DNA of 64,000 bases from Aphanomyces cochlioides (Eukaryota; Oomycota; Saprolegniomycetes; Saprolegniales; Verrucalvaceae), in NCBI GenBank assembly GCA_019828595.1, contig JAHQRK010000002.1, positions 930,001 to 994,000 of the forward strand. Reading direction: 5' to 3'. Positions 1 through 10,437 of the stretch are shown here, one piece after another. A program made the position numbers and the translations under genes. The notes under the pieces were generated by a model. It saw nothing but the letters and a program-made list of their open reading frames with translations, was not told the DNA's origin and searched no databases. The number at the start of each line of letters is the position of its first letter. Position 1 is the stretch's first letter.

Positions 1-698
1 TCTAGCGGATGGATGAAGAATTCGCGCGGGAAAGTGAGAGGAATTGGTTGGATTGGTGGATTGGTTTTCCCGCCATAACAAGTTCAAACCATGCTGGGAA
101 TCGTACCCTCGATGAAACTGAGAGCAAATGGCCACGGCTTTTTGTCGACTTGAAGGCGTATGCACGTGTTGTACGCTGGTTGGTCCGCGTACTTTCGTCG
201 TCATCACGATCGGATACATGTTGATCCGTACGTTTGTGCATGACCACTCTGCAAACGCGGCAACTTCGCAAAGTGATCAATGGTCAGTCCCTGGGCAAAT
301 TTGATCCCTTGCCCAGATCTTCGTGGTGGGCATTATCTAAGCTTCAAAGAACTATACGCCCAGGGCTGAGTGTTGCCGTCAGGGCCTGACGGCAACTTCA
401 GCATCTCCAGCACAAATCCAGAGTTGGATTTCGTGGAGGAATTCAGGATTTCTGCTTGCGAGGTGGGGATGCGTGACAAGATGCTCATGCATCCATAGTG
501 CGGATTGAACTTCTAATTGGTGGCTCAGGCGACTTGGCAAACCCGTCCAGATGCAGTCGAATGGAGTCGACAGTCGGCTCGTGAATAAAGCGGTAGGCAC
601 GGCTTTGTTTGCCACACGCAGTGAGAAGACGCGATGCCCTGCTTTGACACGTAAAAGCGTCGTTACAATACTAATCGGCTACGCTTCCTTTGTCGTAG
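1..698. other. Left-edge intergenic sequence, no gene recognised
   Basis: Only short overlapping open frames on both strands are present and none shows a recognisable domain. The stretch downstream of the GH18 gene probably contains its 3' UTR. The one distinct structure is the short perfect hairpin at 372-396. Confidence 0.4.
372..396. repeat. Perfect 11-bp inverted repeat (hairpin)
   Basis: The arms GTTGCCGTCAG and CTGACGGCAAC are perfect reverse complements separated by GGC. Its core CAGGGCCTGACGGC (380-393) recurs with one change at 3320-3333, inside the Mutator-like element, where it is again part of a palindrome. Confidence 0.5.
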
Positions 699-2777
699 CT
701 ACGATGTGAGGATCGTCGTGTATGAATAGTTGAGAAACTTGTCCTTGGACGCCGCCCAGAGTGACATGCCGCCTGCGTTTGAACGACTCCACTTTGTCCA
801 GGACTTGACAATGTCCAGGGATGGACCAGGGCCATACGAACATCCTCGGTAGAGCGCCGTGGTGCTTTCAGTGCAGACGCTGATGACGACTTTGGATGGA
901 TCAGCTAAGGTTTGAATCCAATTTGGAAAGACATCTGTCGTTGCTGCGGCATACGTCGTCTACAATGAGAGGTGAGCAAGAGCGAAGATGGAAGAGATCC
1001 TACACTCGCAAGCGTCGTATCGTTGTACAAATTGTAAGCCATGACGTTGATCCAGTCGACGAGAGCCTCCACGCCCTTGGGAAGGCATCGTCCGATAACG
1101 TTGGAGCACTTGGTCGCGTCGGCGTCATAGAAGAACGCATCCATCGTCAGGAGTTTCTTCTGGGCTTTGAGTTTCTTGGAGAGCGGCGTCATGTAAGCCA
1201 AGACACGCGTGGTACTCCACGTCGCGAACGTGCCTTCGTCGTCGACATCCAAACCATCCAAGTTGAAGTGAGTCACGAGATCCATCGCACTTGAAGCGAA
1301 TCCTTCGTAGTCTTGGATCGCCGCCGTTTCTTTGACGTTCGTCGTGCCGCCGATACTACCAAGCACTTTAATGCATCGCCTACAAGGTTACAGGTCGTCA
1401 GTCCTTCAAGTTCCAAAGCATCGCGTCGTACGCTTGCAATGTTGCAACGCAACGGCGCAAGGTGGCATCGTTTCCTTGCATTGACGAAGACACTTTACTG
1501 TTCTGAACAAGGGCAAACGCCATCACGACATGGGTCACACCGGCAGGAATCGTGTCGCATCCGTCGACTTCACTGCCCCAGTAAGCAACAACGCGAGTTG
1601 CATTTGTCGTTTGGTTGCATTGAGCCGCCAACGTCTTGGATGTCGCATTCAATGTTGAGGAATTGCCGGCAACGATGGGTTTTGGCGACAAGATGGCTTG
1701 GATCGCCGTGAACATCGTGTTCGTAGTGCCGAAGACACTCATGCCGCCCGCCGATTGCGAGTAGTTGGCCCACATGGACATGTGATCAAAAGTCGGGCCA
1801 GGGCCAAAACCACAGTCGGAGCAGACGCCAATGTTGAGCTTGGACGGCGATCCAATTTTTTGCTTCCACGAGTCGAAGAAACCACCGACGGCTGAGTCGT
1901 AGATCATCTAACCATGGCAAGATGCCGTCAGCCAATGTCCGATGTTTGTCCTTTGTACCATGGCCGTGAAAGTGTCGTCACTGACGCTGTATGCCATGAC
2001 GGTGATCCAATCGACGACATCCTGGACGCCGTCCGAGAAGCATCGCGTCCCACAGTTGAGTTTCTCTGTGTCGATCTCGCTCGAGAAGACGTCGTAGCTC
2101 AGAGATGCACCGATCGCTTTCAAGCTCGACGACAGAGCTGTCATGTAAGGCAACGTCGATCCTGACGTCGTCTTGACATCATGGACGCTGATGCCGTCCA
2201 ATTTGAATTTCTGGACGAGCGATGTTGCTTTTGCGGCGACAGTTGATGCATCAATAGCATTGCTGCCACCAATGCCGCCATGGACATAAATGCAGCGTCT
2301 AGAGAGCAAGTTAGGTGAATTAAGTAAGAGCTGGTGTACTTGCGAAGTTCGCTCACGCATTTGAGCGCATCCAAGTCGCTCAATTGAAACGATTGCTTGT
2401 CGAGATCCGCGTACGTTAATACGACATGCGTCACGCCTTCTGTGACCTAGAAATGCAATCAGGCACTGAGTAAACAACCGCTAGACGAACCGACGAGCAA
2501 CCAGGTCGCTCTGATGGAAAATACTCGACAAGTCGCTTTCCAGCCGAGAGAGCCGGGCATGCTTTATCTCGCGGCGCAATATCGCGTGCTGCTTCTTCAA
2601 ACGCTTGTTGCGCTTTGGCTGCGTCCGACTTTTTGAACATACCGGCGCCAATCATGACGCCGAAAATCGCACCAATGAGGAGAACCACTGCAAGCACCAA
2701 CGTAGGTTAGAAATAGACATATTCCATGGGCAATTACCGCCGACAGCGATCTCATAGTGACGCTTCTTGAGCTTCAT
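699..2777 (-). CDS. Membrane-anchored tandem GH18 (chitinase-like) protein
   Basis: Seven exons join in frame to 598 aa: 2777-2738, 2687-2491, 2446-2340, 2298-1959, 1907-1432, 1379-1004 and 959-699, with introns of 41-52 nt. The start is the ATG at 2777; exon 1 encodes a short basic tail. A hydrophobic segment at about residues 14-32 (VVLLIGAIFGVMIGAG) suggests a type II membrane anchor. Two GH18-like halves follow, each with a GVTHVV strand, a GGIGG or GSIGG strand, the catalytic-strand motif and a W(I)xVMAY strand. In half 1 the catalytic DGxDxDxE motif has decayed to DGISVHDV (about residue 149). In half 2 it is intact as DGLDVDDE (about residue 429). Both halves end with a related GPGP...GGMS segment. 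GH18 enzymes cleave beta-1,4-GlcNAc polymers; half 1 is probably a non-catalytic pseudo-domain. The substrate is not known. Confidence 0.8.
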
Positions 2778-3159
2778 GGTGCTTCCTCGGAATCAATTCC
2801 ACTCTGGCGCGTTTTGAGTTTTTCATGGCAGAATGGCATTAGTACATAATCTACCCGGTATTAGACTCAAATACCCGGTATTAAACCCATCGGACGGACA
2901 GTTCGTCCGTGCCATCACATGGAAACAAGTCTGGATGGAAGAGATTCTGTGCGAGACTCCGGCACGCGACTGGACTTCATGGATGAGCGACAATGGAGGC
3001 TGGATATATGCTTGACCCAGCAAGGAGTCAATGCGATGGAGCGCTTCATTTGAGGCTCCACCGTGCGTGGTCATAGACCCGACATGCGAGATTGGCAGCG
3101 GACATTCATGAAGCAAGCACAAGGCAGATGGAATTCCGACGCTCCCAGGTGCAAACAAC
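2778..3159. other. Intergenic, upstream of the GH18 gene
   Basis: This contains the presumed promoter and 5' UTR of the GH18 gene. Open frames are short and unrecognised. An imperfect direct repeat (ATACCCGGTATTA and its neighbour) lies around 2850-2885. It ends at the 9-bp target duplication of the next element (GCAAACAAC, 3151-3159). Confidence 0.35.
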
Positions 3160-3682
3160 GAGCTATTTCTACCCATTTACCCATTACATTACTTAAGAAA
3201 AGACTACCCAGCATGTGGTGGGTATTTGACGGACGTGTTTAGATGTTTGGGTAGATTGCTTTCCAATCTGACTGATAGAATTGCCCCACAGTAGGCGGGA
3301 AGGTTCGTCCGGGTGGCGGCAGGGCCTAACGGCCTACCTGCCGCCTTCCCGACGTGAGATGAATAAAGAAATCCCTTTTGGTGCACGTTTGGGGCTCGTT
3401 CCTCCGAGTCATCCGCCTGCAGAAAATTTTACACTCGACCTTCGCTTCGCTCCGGTGAGCGCAATTTTCTGGGCGGATGTCTGACGTCTCTCGCATGGCG
3501 TGATGCTTATCGTTGTTGTGGTCTAAAGTGTCGTCAGAGAATCATAAAGCAATCCCATCAGTCAGATTGGAAAGCTATCTATCCAAAGATCCAAACACGC
3601 CCGTCAAATACCCACCACATGCTGGGTAGTCTTTTCTGAAGTAATGTAATGGGTAAATGGTCTTATCTGTAGAAATAGCTCT
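3160..3682. mobile_element. Non-autonomous Mutator-like element with long TIRs and 9-bp TSD
   Basis: The termini at about 3160-3285 and 3557-3682 are reverse complements over roughly 115-125 bp with few mismatches. Shared blocks include GAGCTATTTCTAC at the tip, CCATTTACCCATTACATT and AAAAGACTACCCAGCATG. The element is flanked by a perfect 9-bp direct repeat, GCAAACAAC (3151-3159 and 3683-3691). Long TIRs with a 9-bp target duplication are the hallmark of Mutator-like elements. The interior has no transposase but holds two further palindromes (3313-3345 and about 3412-3474). One TIR carries an 8-nt indel near its tip. Confidence 0.75.
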
Positions 3683-3691
3683 GCAAACAAC

Positions 3692-4240
3692 AGCACAAGC
3701 GTCGAAAGTTCAAATGAAACATTGCATCCTTTGATGTCCCCACGGCACTCGGAATCCTCTCGAGCTCCTCGAGACGACGAGGGAGAGCGCAGTCAGACCG
3801 TCGTCTTCATGCACTCTACCGGTATCTGGTGCTGGCGTGTTGTCGTTCGTCTCTGTCTCCTGCTGGACACACACACACTGCAGTTTTGTATTCGTCATGG
3901 CAACCACAGGTTGAGAATCATGGAAAGCAATGCAAGCAACACCGTGGTGCAGCTGCCGTTGTTTTCAAGTTCAACCTCTGCGCCCTCGCTGTGAATGGCA
4001 CTCCATCGAGTCGATGAAATTTTTGGGTGTGGAAGAAATTTCACACGTTTCACATGTCTATCGCATTGGTGGCCTGCAACAACCACGCAACATGACGGGT
4101 GAAAGAAGCAGAGATCGCACCGTCGATATGGACGATCCAGTCTAAAATCTCTCGACGTCCGAGCTGGGATGAGGGCTGCGGCTGCTTGGTTGTCGAGGAT
4201 CCATGGGCAGAGAACAGTAGCAACTTGAAGAGAAGAACTT
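3692..4240. other. Intergenic, no gene recognised
   Basis: Overlapping short open frames occur on both strands (for example 3722-3994 on plus), but none has a recognisable domain or clear coding character. A short (CA)n tract lies near 3868. Confidence 0.3.
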
Positions 4241-4360
4241 CACACTATTTGCTATAATTCGTTTATAGTGTGGGTAATTTAAATAGTGTAAACACTTCGA
4301 TTTAAAATAGTGTTAGTTTTGAAAGTAGTGATATAGTGTACATATAATTTAAATAGTGTG
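4241..4360. mobile_element. Small MITE-like AT-rich element abutting TRAPPC4
   Basis: A 120-bp AT-rich block begins with CACACTATTT and ends with its exact reverse complement AAATAGTGTG. Inside, the motif TAGTGT recurs at about 4264, 4285, 4309, 4334 and 4354, and AATTTAAATAGTGT occurs twice. I could not find a convincing target-site duplication. It ends 40 bp before the TRAPPC4 start codon, so it must contribute to that gene's promoter or 5' UTR. It could instead be a clustered regulatory-site array. Confidence 0.45.
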
Positions 4361-4400
4361 ATTTTCCTGAAGCCTGGAAGGATAAGATCGACGGCAAGAC

Positions 4401-4826
4401 ATGCTGCTCTCGTTGTACGTGATTAACAAGGCTGGAGGGCTGATCTACCAGCAAGACTTGAGCTCCGAAGCGCCTAAGCTGTCCTCGAATGACTACTTAC
4501 GTCTCGGCTCGACATTTCACAGCATGCATGCGATTGCAGCGTTGGCCGCTCCGGTATCGTCCAAAGGCATTATATCGATGGAGACTGACTCGTTTCGCCT
4601 GCAATGCTTCCAAGCGATGACAGGGACAAAGTTCTTCATCACTGCATTGCCCGTTCTATCAAGCGCTGAATTGGACGCCGTTCTCCACCAGATCTATGAG
4701 CTCTACGCCGACTACGTGCTCAAGAATCCGTTTTACGAGCATGAAATGCCCATCCGGTGCCATCTCTTCCACTCAAACCTCCAGCTTCTCGTTGAAAGAG
4801 TCAACTCGATGAAGCGTCAATACTAG
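4401..4826 (+). CDS. TRAPPC4: TRAPP complex subunit 4 (Trs23/sybindin-like)
   Basis: This single-exon gene encodes 141 aa, close to the usual length of a compact TRAPPC4/Trs23 core. The N-terminal strand LYVINKAGGLIYQQDL, the LGSTFHSMHAIA segment and the C-terminal KNPFYEHEMPIRCHLF motif are characteristic of the sybindin-like longin fold of this subunit. In eukaryotes it is a core subunit of TRAPP, the tethering complex and Rab1/Ypt1 exchange factor acting in ER-to-Golgi and Golgi traffic. The PDZ-like insertion of some animal homologues is absent. The ATG lies 40 bp after an AT-rich MITE-like block. The TAG at 4824-4826 is only 4 bp from the stop of the convergent gene on the other strand. 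Confidence 0.92.
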   Translation: MLLSLYVINKAGGLIYQQDLSSEAPKLSSNDYLRLGSTFHSMHAIAALAAPVSSKGIISMETDSFRLQCFQAMTGTKFFITALPVLSSAELDAVLHQIYELYADYVLKNPFYEHEMPIRCHLFHSNLQLLVERVNSMKRQY

Positions 4827-4830
4827 TTCA

Positions 4831-7800
4831 TTACGTCCTTCTTTGCGCTTTGATCCATGTCGCCCATGCTTGGGTGTTTGCATCGTCGAGGTGGTCAATG
4901 TCCCGATTCTTTGCGAGCGGATCTCTTGCGACTTCGTCCTGCCATGGCAAGCGGAACGTCTCGTACTTTAGAATCGCCGCTTCACTGCGGGCGATCTTGG
5001 TCTCGGCTGTCAGCACTGCATTCGGCGCGAGCGTCTTCTGCTGGTTGGAGTCATAGAGCAGCACCGTCGACCAAGCAACGTCTAGCATCACAATGGTCGT
5101 TCGTCGAGGGAACGATTCCTCGACGATGTTGGAGACGCGGGCTGCAATCGTTCGTTCGCCGACGCTCTCCAAGCCTACGACGATCTCAACTCGTTTCTCC
5201 ATGCGGAGCTGACCTTGTTTGGACGACTTGGACTTGCCGCGGCGCTCTTCCTCGTCCATCAACTTGTTCTTGTCGCCAAAGTACAACCGCTCCGAGAAGA
5301 GAATGGTGTCGCCGACGACCATGCGTCCAGGACCGCTCACTTCAATCTTAAACCTACAAAAGGCACGCGTCAATCGAGGAAGAGAACAAGGCGCGCACCG
5401 ATCGGCGGCACTTCCTGGCTTCATCGGCGGGTCTTTCGCGGTCGTTTCGACTTGCGTCGGCTGACTGTAGCTGCTCCATCCTCGCTGGCCATTTGCAGCG
5501 CGCAGGCGGAGCTCGTATCGGCACTGGGGTAGCAGTCCTGGGATTGTCGCCGTCGTCTCGGTGCCCTCGTAGCCCAAAGTCCAGTCGTCTCTCGCTTTCA
5601 CGCTCTTCTTGTCGTCCAAGCACTCGACCAACTTGGTCTCGACCATGTATCGGTCGGCGCCGTGGTGGCCAGGATGCCATTTCAAGCGCAGCTTGGTCGC
5701 CAGCGCTTCAATGACGCCAACGGGAGATGGCGAGCACGGCAGCGTCATGATGGGGCACGCAGAGCTCAAGCCAGATGTCGCGTGGGAACTGACATGGCGG
5801 AGTCGAAAGTGGTAAAGTGTGTTGGGCTCGAGCCCCGCCACGGTTGTCTTGGTGCCGTCGCCGCGGTAGCACACGATCGCCATGTCGTTCTCTCCATGAT
5901 TCGACCGCTTGAGCACATATGACACGTCTTCCTTGTTCCACCACGTCTTGAACTCGTCAAAGGAGATCTTGCCGTCGTTGTTGGTGTCGAATTCCGTCAT
6001 GTACGCTTGGAGCCGCTCCGCCGTCGGCGTCACGCCCAGCTCCGTCAAGAGCGTCTTGAACTCTGGTAGCTCGATGAAGCCACTCCCGTCGACGTCGTAG
6101 CTACAACCGCGGATGGATTCAGCGCCGACGAGGTGTCGAGCATGGAGTTACCGTTTGAATTTCCCGACAAAGTCAATCGACGGCGTGTCGACCATCGTTT
6201 CCTTGGCCCATTCCTTGAGCATGCGATGGATCGAGTCGTCGAGGACCGCTCCTTTCTTGAGTTTCTTTGCCTTTTGAGCTAGCGTGAGCTGATCGCCGCC
6301 TGGAGCGGCGCTGCCTTCGTTCCACTGCAGCGTCACACTGCCGTCCGTCACTGCCAAGACGACAGGAGCATTTGGCGTCGTCAACGCCGTGTGGACAATC
6401 GTCGGCGCACTGAAAGACTCAATGACGACGATTCCCCGCGGGATGATTTACCTGTGCAGCGACGCGAGATCGTCTTCGTTGAGCGCTTGGACGCGATACT
6501 GGTATGCTGTCCCTGCTAGAAGGCCATGCACGACGAAGTACGGCTTGCTGCCGCGGTAGATCTCAGTATAAGTACCGGCCATTTCGTCCACGCATTGTTT
6601 CAAGACGTAGCGCGTCCGCGACCGCACCGTGAGGGCGCCAGCTCGCTTGGACGACGTGGCTGACGCGGCTGGTTTCTCTCCCGACGGCGGCGCAACGGCA
6701 TCCCAGTCGATGGACGCTTGGAACATGCGAACGAATTCCTCCCATGAGATGGTTTCGCTGTCGTTGGTCTCGATCGCGTCAAAGATGCTCAGTGGAAGCC
6801 CTAGAAGACGCAACAAGTCGACGTTATGGAGATGGACGCAGCGCCAACCTGTCGTGTCGGCCGTGGTGAGCGTCGTCTTTTGCAAAAAGTCGAGGATGCG
6901 TGGCTTGCGCTTGGTAATCTCCTCGACAAATTCATCGCGCGAGATTTCACCATTGCGGTCGACGTCGGCTTCGTCAAAGACAGCGCGGAGCTCCTTGAGC
7001 TGCGTCTCGTACCTACAGCGACGTTGATCTCGACACACTTTGACGCGCCTCCAGACCAAATGGAACTATTCCAGCTCAAGTGGATGCTATTCGCCGTGAC
7101 TTTGGTCGCCATCGGAGCTGGTGGCGCCGTCGGAGCCGTCGTAAAGTACCCGAAGGTGTAAGGACCAGCGCCGAATGCGTTGAGCGCCCGAAGACGCAGC
7201 GCGTACTTTGTATTCGGCGCCAAGTTGGTCATGACAAAGTGATACCGTGGCTCGCCTTGGTTGTCGTGGAAGTCTTGCGGATCCCGCACAACTTCACGAA
7301 AGATATTCTGCTTGAACGTCGTGGAGCCCTCTACGACCACCAAGTTTATCATCGCCAGCGGCATCAAATCGCGGTTCTACCAGCTCCAGACGTCTCCAGG
7401 ACATAAAACGCCGCTCCATTGTTGCCATGAACTGGCGGCGGATGCCACCGGAGGAGCAGCATCGTCGTGGGATCTAATGAAGCATCGTCGTCCTTGAATA
7501 AAGTCGGCACTTCCGGCGGTGATCCTTGCGTGACGAGCTTTTGAAGCGCTTTCCGCTCGCGGTTCTCCACGGACCAAAGATCAAGCTTGGCGAGACACTC
7601 TTGAGCATTTTCCGGTGTCCATCCCTGCGCGATGGAGTGAGTGAAAGGCGTCAAGACAGCGGCGTCTACCGAGTAGTCGCAAGCGTACGGCGCTTGCTCT
7701 TTAACGTCGCGCATGACAAGGATGGGATTGCACTGGAATCGACTCAACTGGCGGCGCTTGGCGTGTGCTGGCAGCTCTGCGCGCATCCGCTGCTTGTCTT

Positions 7801-10350
7801 TCTTGAGCCCCACGACGAGCTGGAAGGCATTGACCATGCCGCATTCGTGGCAGACAGTTTCCCACATGCACACATCTTTCAAGGCGATTTCAGTGTCGCC
7901 GTGGCATTGCGTCGGTCGCTCTTCCCCCGTCACGGCCAAGAATTCCTACGCCACCACCGTCAAATTGGCTCCATCCACCGGAATACCTGCATTGTGACCG
8001 TGCCGTCGCCATTCGAATCAAAGTATTCGACGACGCGCTCGCACTCTTCCGGCTGGAGGATGATCCCAACCACCGCGAGGAACTTGGCAAACTCTTTGGT
8101 CGTCATCTGGGCGTACGCTTGCAATTTGTCTTCGTCTTTCATCTCTTCGTCGTCGGCCAGCCCTTCCTTGACCGCTTTCAAGTGCTTCTTCGTCGCGTGG
8201 TTGAGGAAAGCTTCCTTGTAGTTGACTTCCTTTCGATGCAAAAGTTTGAGGAAGATGTCGCGAATCGCCGACGACATCGAGTGGACATCGCACGCGATCG
8301 GTGGAAAGCTTTCCCACAAAATTCGACATCGCCCTTGCGTCATAAACCCGTCGGACCACTCCATCCACGCCGCGAGCAGCGTGCGATCGACGCCTTTGAG
8401 CGCCTGGCCGACTTCCTCCCATCGTTTCGCAGCTTCAGGCTCCATGTCTTTTGGCTTGGTCATGTGGTGGAGAAATCCAAGCGCTTTGTCCCGGCGGCCT
8501 TTTGCCGCCATCCATTGCGCATACGCTTCCTTGCTTCCGTCTTCTCGGGATGGCACGACGCCGCCGCTGCCGCCGGTCGTTCCAGCCTTGGATTTCTTGG
8601 CTTGCTTTTCAAAATGGTACCTACAACAACCAACGTCGTGGCGTCGATCGCACGTTGTCGTTACCGATCTTCCGAGAACGCGCTGTCCGGGTCATTCAGG
8701 TTGAAATTACTCTTGAAGACGTGGCCCTTCTTCAGGAGAACTTCGCGGCACTTGTCCAAGTCGCCGCCGCGGCCTTGAAACCCCTCGGACATGGCGTGGA
8801 CATATTTGAGCCCGGAATTCCGCATCAAGTCGACTGCACACGATGGAATGTCCATTTTCTTGGGCCGGACAACGCCATTCGTGCTGAAATCAAATCGTGG
8901 CGGCTTCCACATGGGTTTGATCACGCCGTCGTGGCCTGACGACGTTGGCACACGAACTCGAAGGCGGTCTTTCTTCTTGACCCAAGCCTACAACACAAAA
9001 TTCCCATCAGCTACAACCTTTGGGGGCGGTCCAACATGGTGGGCGAGCGTTCCCTCTTCTTGTTTTTCACGCTGCGTCTCCTCTTCCTTGGCTTGAATCG
9101 CTTCCTTGTCCTGCTCGACCCACTGGAGCATTCGCTTGACGCCCAAGTTGTTCAAAATGGCAATTTCCATCTTGGCGTGCGTCTTGGCCGCCCCGTCGTC
9201 GCGATCATTCGACTGTTTGCCCCTCGCTTCCATCTTTTCACGAAGAACTTGGACCACCCGATGCTGCGCTTGCATCCAATATTTCTTGCAGAGTGCCTTG
9301 AATACCGTGTTGAGCTTCTTTTCGTCAGCCGAGAGACATCGCCTCGCGGCAATTTTCGCCGTGTCGCCCTTTTGCGGCTTGGCGGCGACTCGCCACTTGA
9401 TGGTCAACAAGTAGACATTGTCCTCCTCGATGAATTCCATGAGTTGTCGCGTCGCGCCACCGAATTTCTTGGCTTGGGCTTCACTCAAACGCACTTTGTC
9501 AAACGAATGGTTTGCCTTCGTCCATCGAATCCAGTGGTCGCCTACAATGAAATGTCAAGGTGAGAGGGCGACTTGCCGGGTTACCCAAAGAACGCAGCGG
9601 ACACGAGCATGGCCGCTGGAGTTTTGTCTCGTCGGGGCCGACCAAGACACTGCATTGACTCAGGACCGACTTGCTCATCCGCATGGCTAATCCTGTGATT
9701 TTGACGCCATGGAGTTGCTTCCCCTCGGCCATTTCGGACAACTGCTGCGCGATTTCCAAGTCGCTGTCGCGTGTTTTACCACGATAAAGATCCATCACTT
9801 CCTTCATCTTGTCCGTGATGACCCCTGGCGATGCATCACCGACTCGAATTCCCCAAGCAAAACGTACCGACGGTAGTGCCTATGCACCGATTGCATATCG
9901 AGCACTTTGGAGCTGGGCATTGGCATCTTGTACGCTGCTTGGAGACAGCATGGGCTGGATCCCGGCAAACCTTGGGTTCATCGATAAGTTTGTTGCACGC
10001 TGTAGGAATCGTACCCCCTCGCAGTCGCATTTGTCCGTACGACCAACTTTAAGAAGGCAATCCGTGGCAGCTAGAGCCACGGCACATTCAAACCAGTCGT
10101 CTTGATTTGCAGCGCGGTCCGTGGAGAGAGCATGGAGGGCCTGGAGGACTCGTTCGTACTTGTCCTTGCGGGCAACCCACTGGTGAAAGTCAAACGTTCC
10201 TTTGGTTCCGCCTTTGCTCTTGGATCCTGATGTCTTGGACTCCTCGTCGTTGTTGGATTTCTGTCCTTGAGGGGCAAAGGCGTCGTCAAACGGATTCGTC
10301 TCATACTGCTCCAAGTCGTCGTCACTCGACATGGCCACCGCGGTTGGCAT
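4831..10350 (-). CDS. EF-hand/fibronectin III mosaic protein, 11 exons
   Basis: Eleven exons join to 5,049 nt (1,682 aa): 10350-9888, 9824-9585, 9541-9036, 8987-8665, 8620-7987, 7945-7381, 7330-7057, 7012-6452, 6409-6152, 6100-5399 and 5353-4831; introns are 41-63 nt. EF-hand loops are visible at about residues 712-723, 1018-1029 (DVDRNGEISRDE), 1083-1094 (degenerate position 1), 1277-1288 (DVDGSGFIELPE) and 1313-1324 (DTNNDGKISFDE). FN3-type segments occur before, between and after them (for example GLEPNTLYHFRLRHV and LLPQCRYELRLRAAN). Two FN3 domains look interrupted: strands A-B (SIHLSWNSS, GSVTLQWNEG) come before an EF pair and strands C-G follow it. No signal peptide or membrane segment is visible, so a cytosolic calcium-responsive scaffold is likely. 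The N-terminal ~700 residues, rich in charged helices, are not assigned to a family. An alternative start is M7 (10332). Confidence 0.8.
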
Positions 10351-10437
10351 GGCGCATTGGATAGAAAAGCGTGAAACCGACAGTGAAACTTATGAAACGG
10401 TTGATAAAGAAGGATTGCACATTAATATAAATAATAT

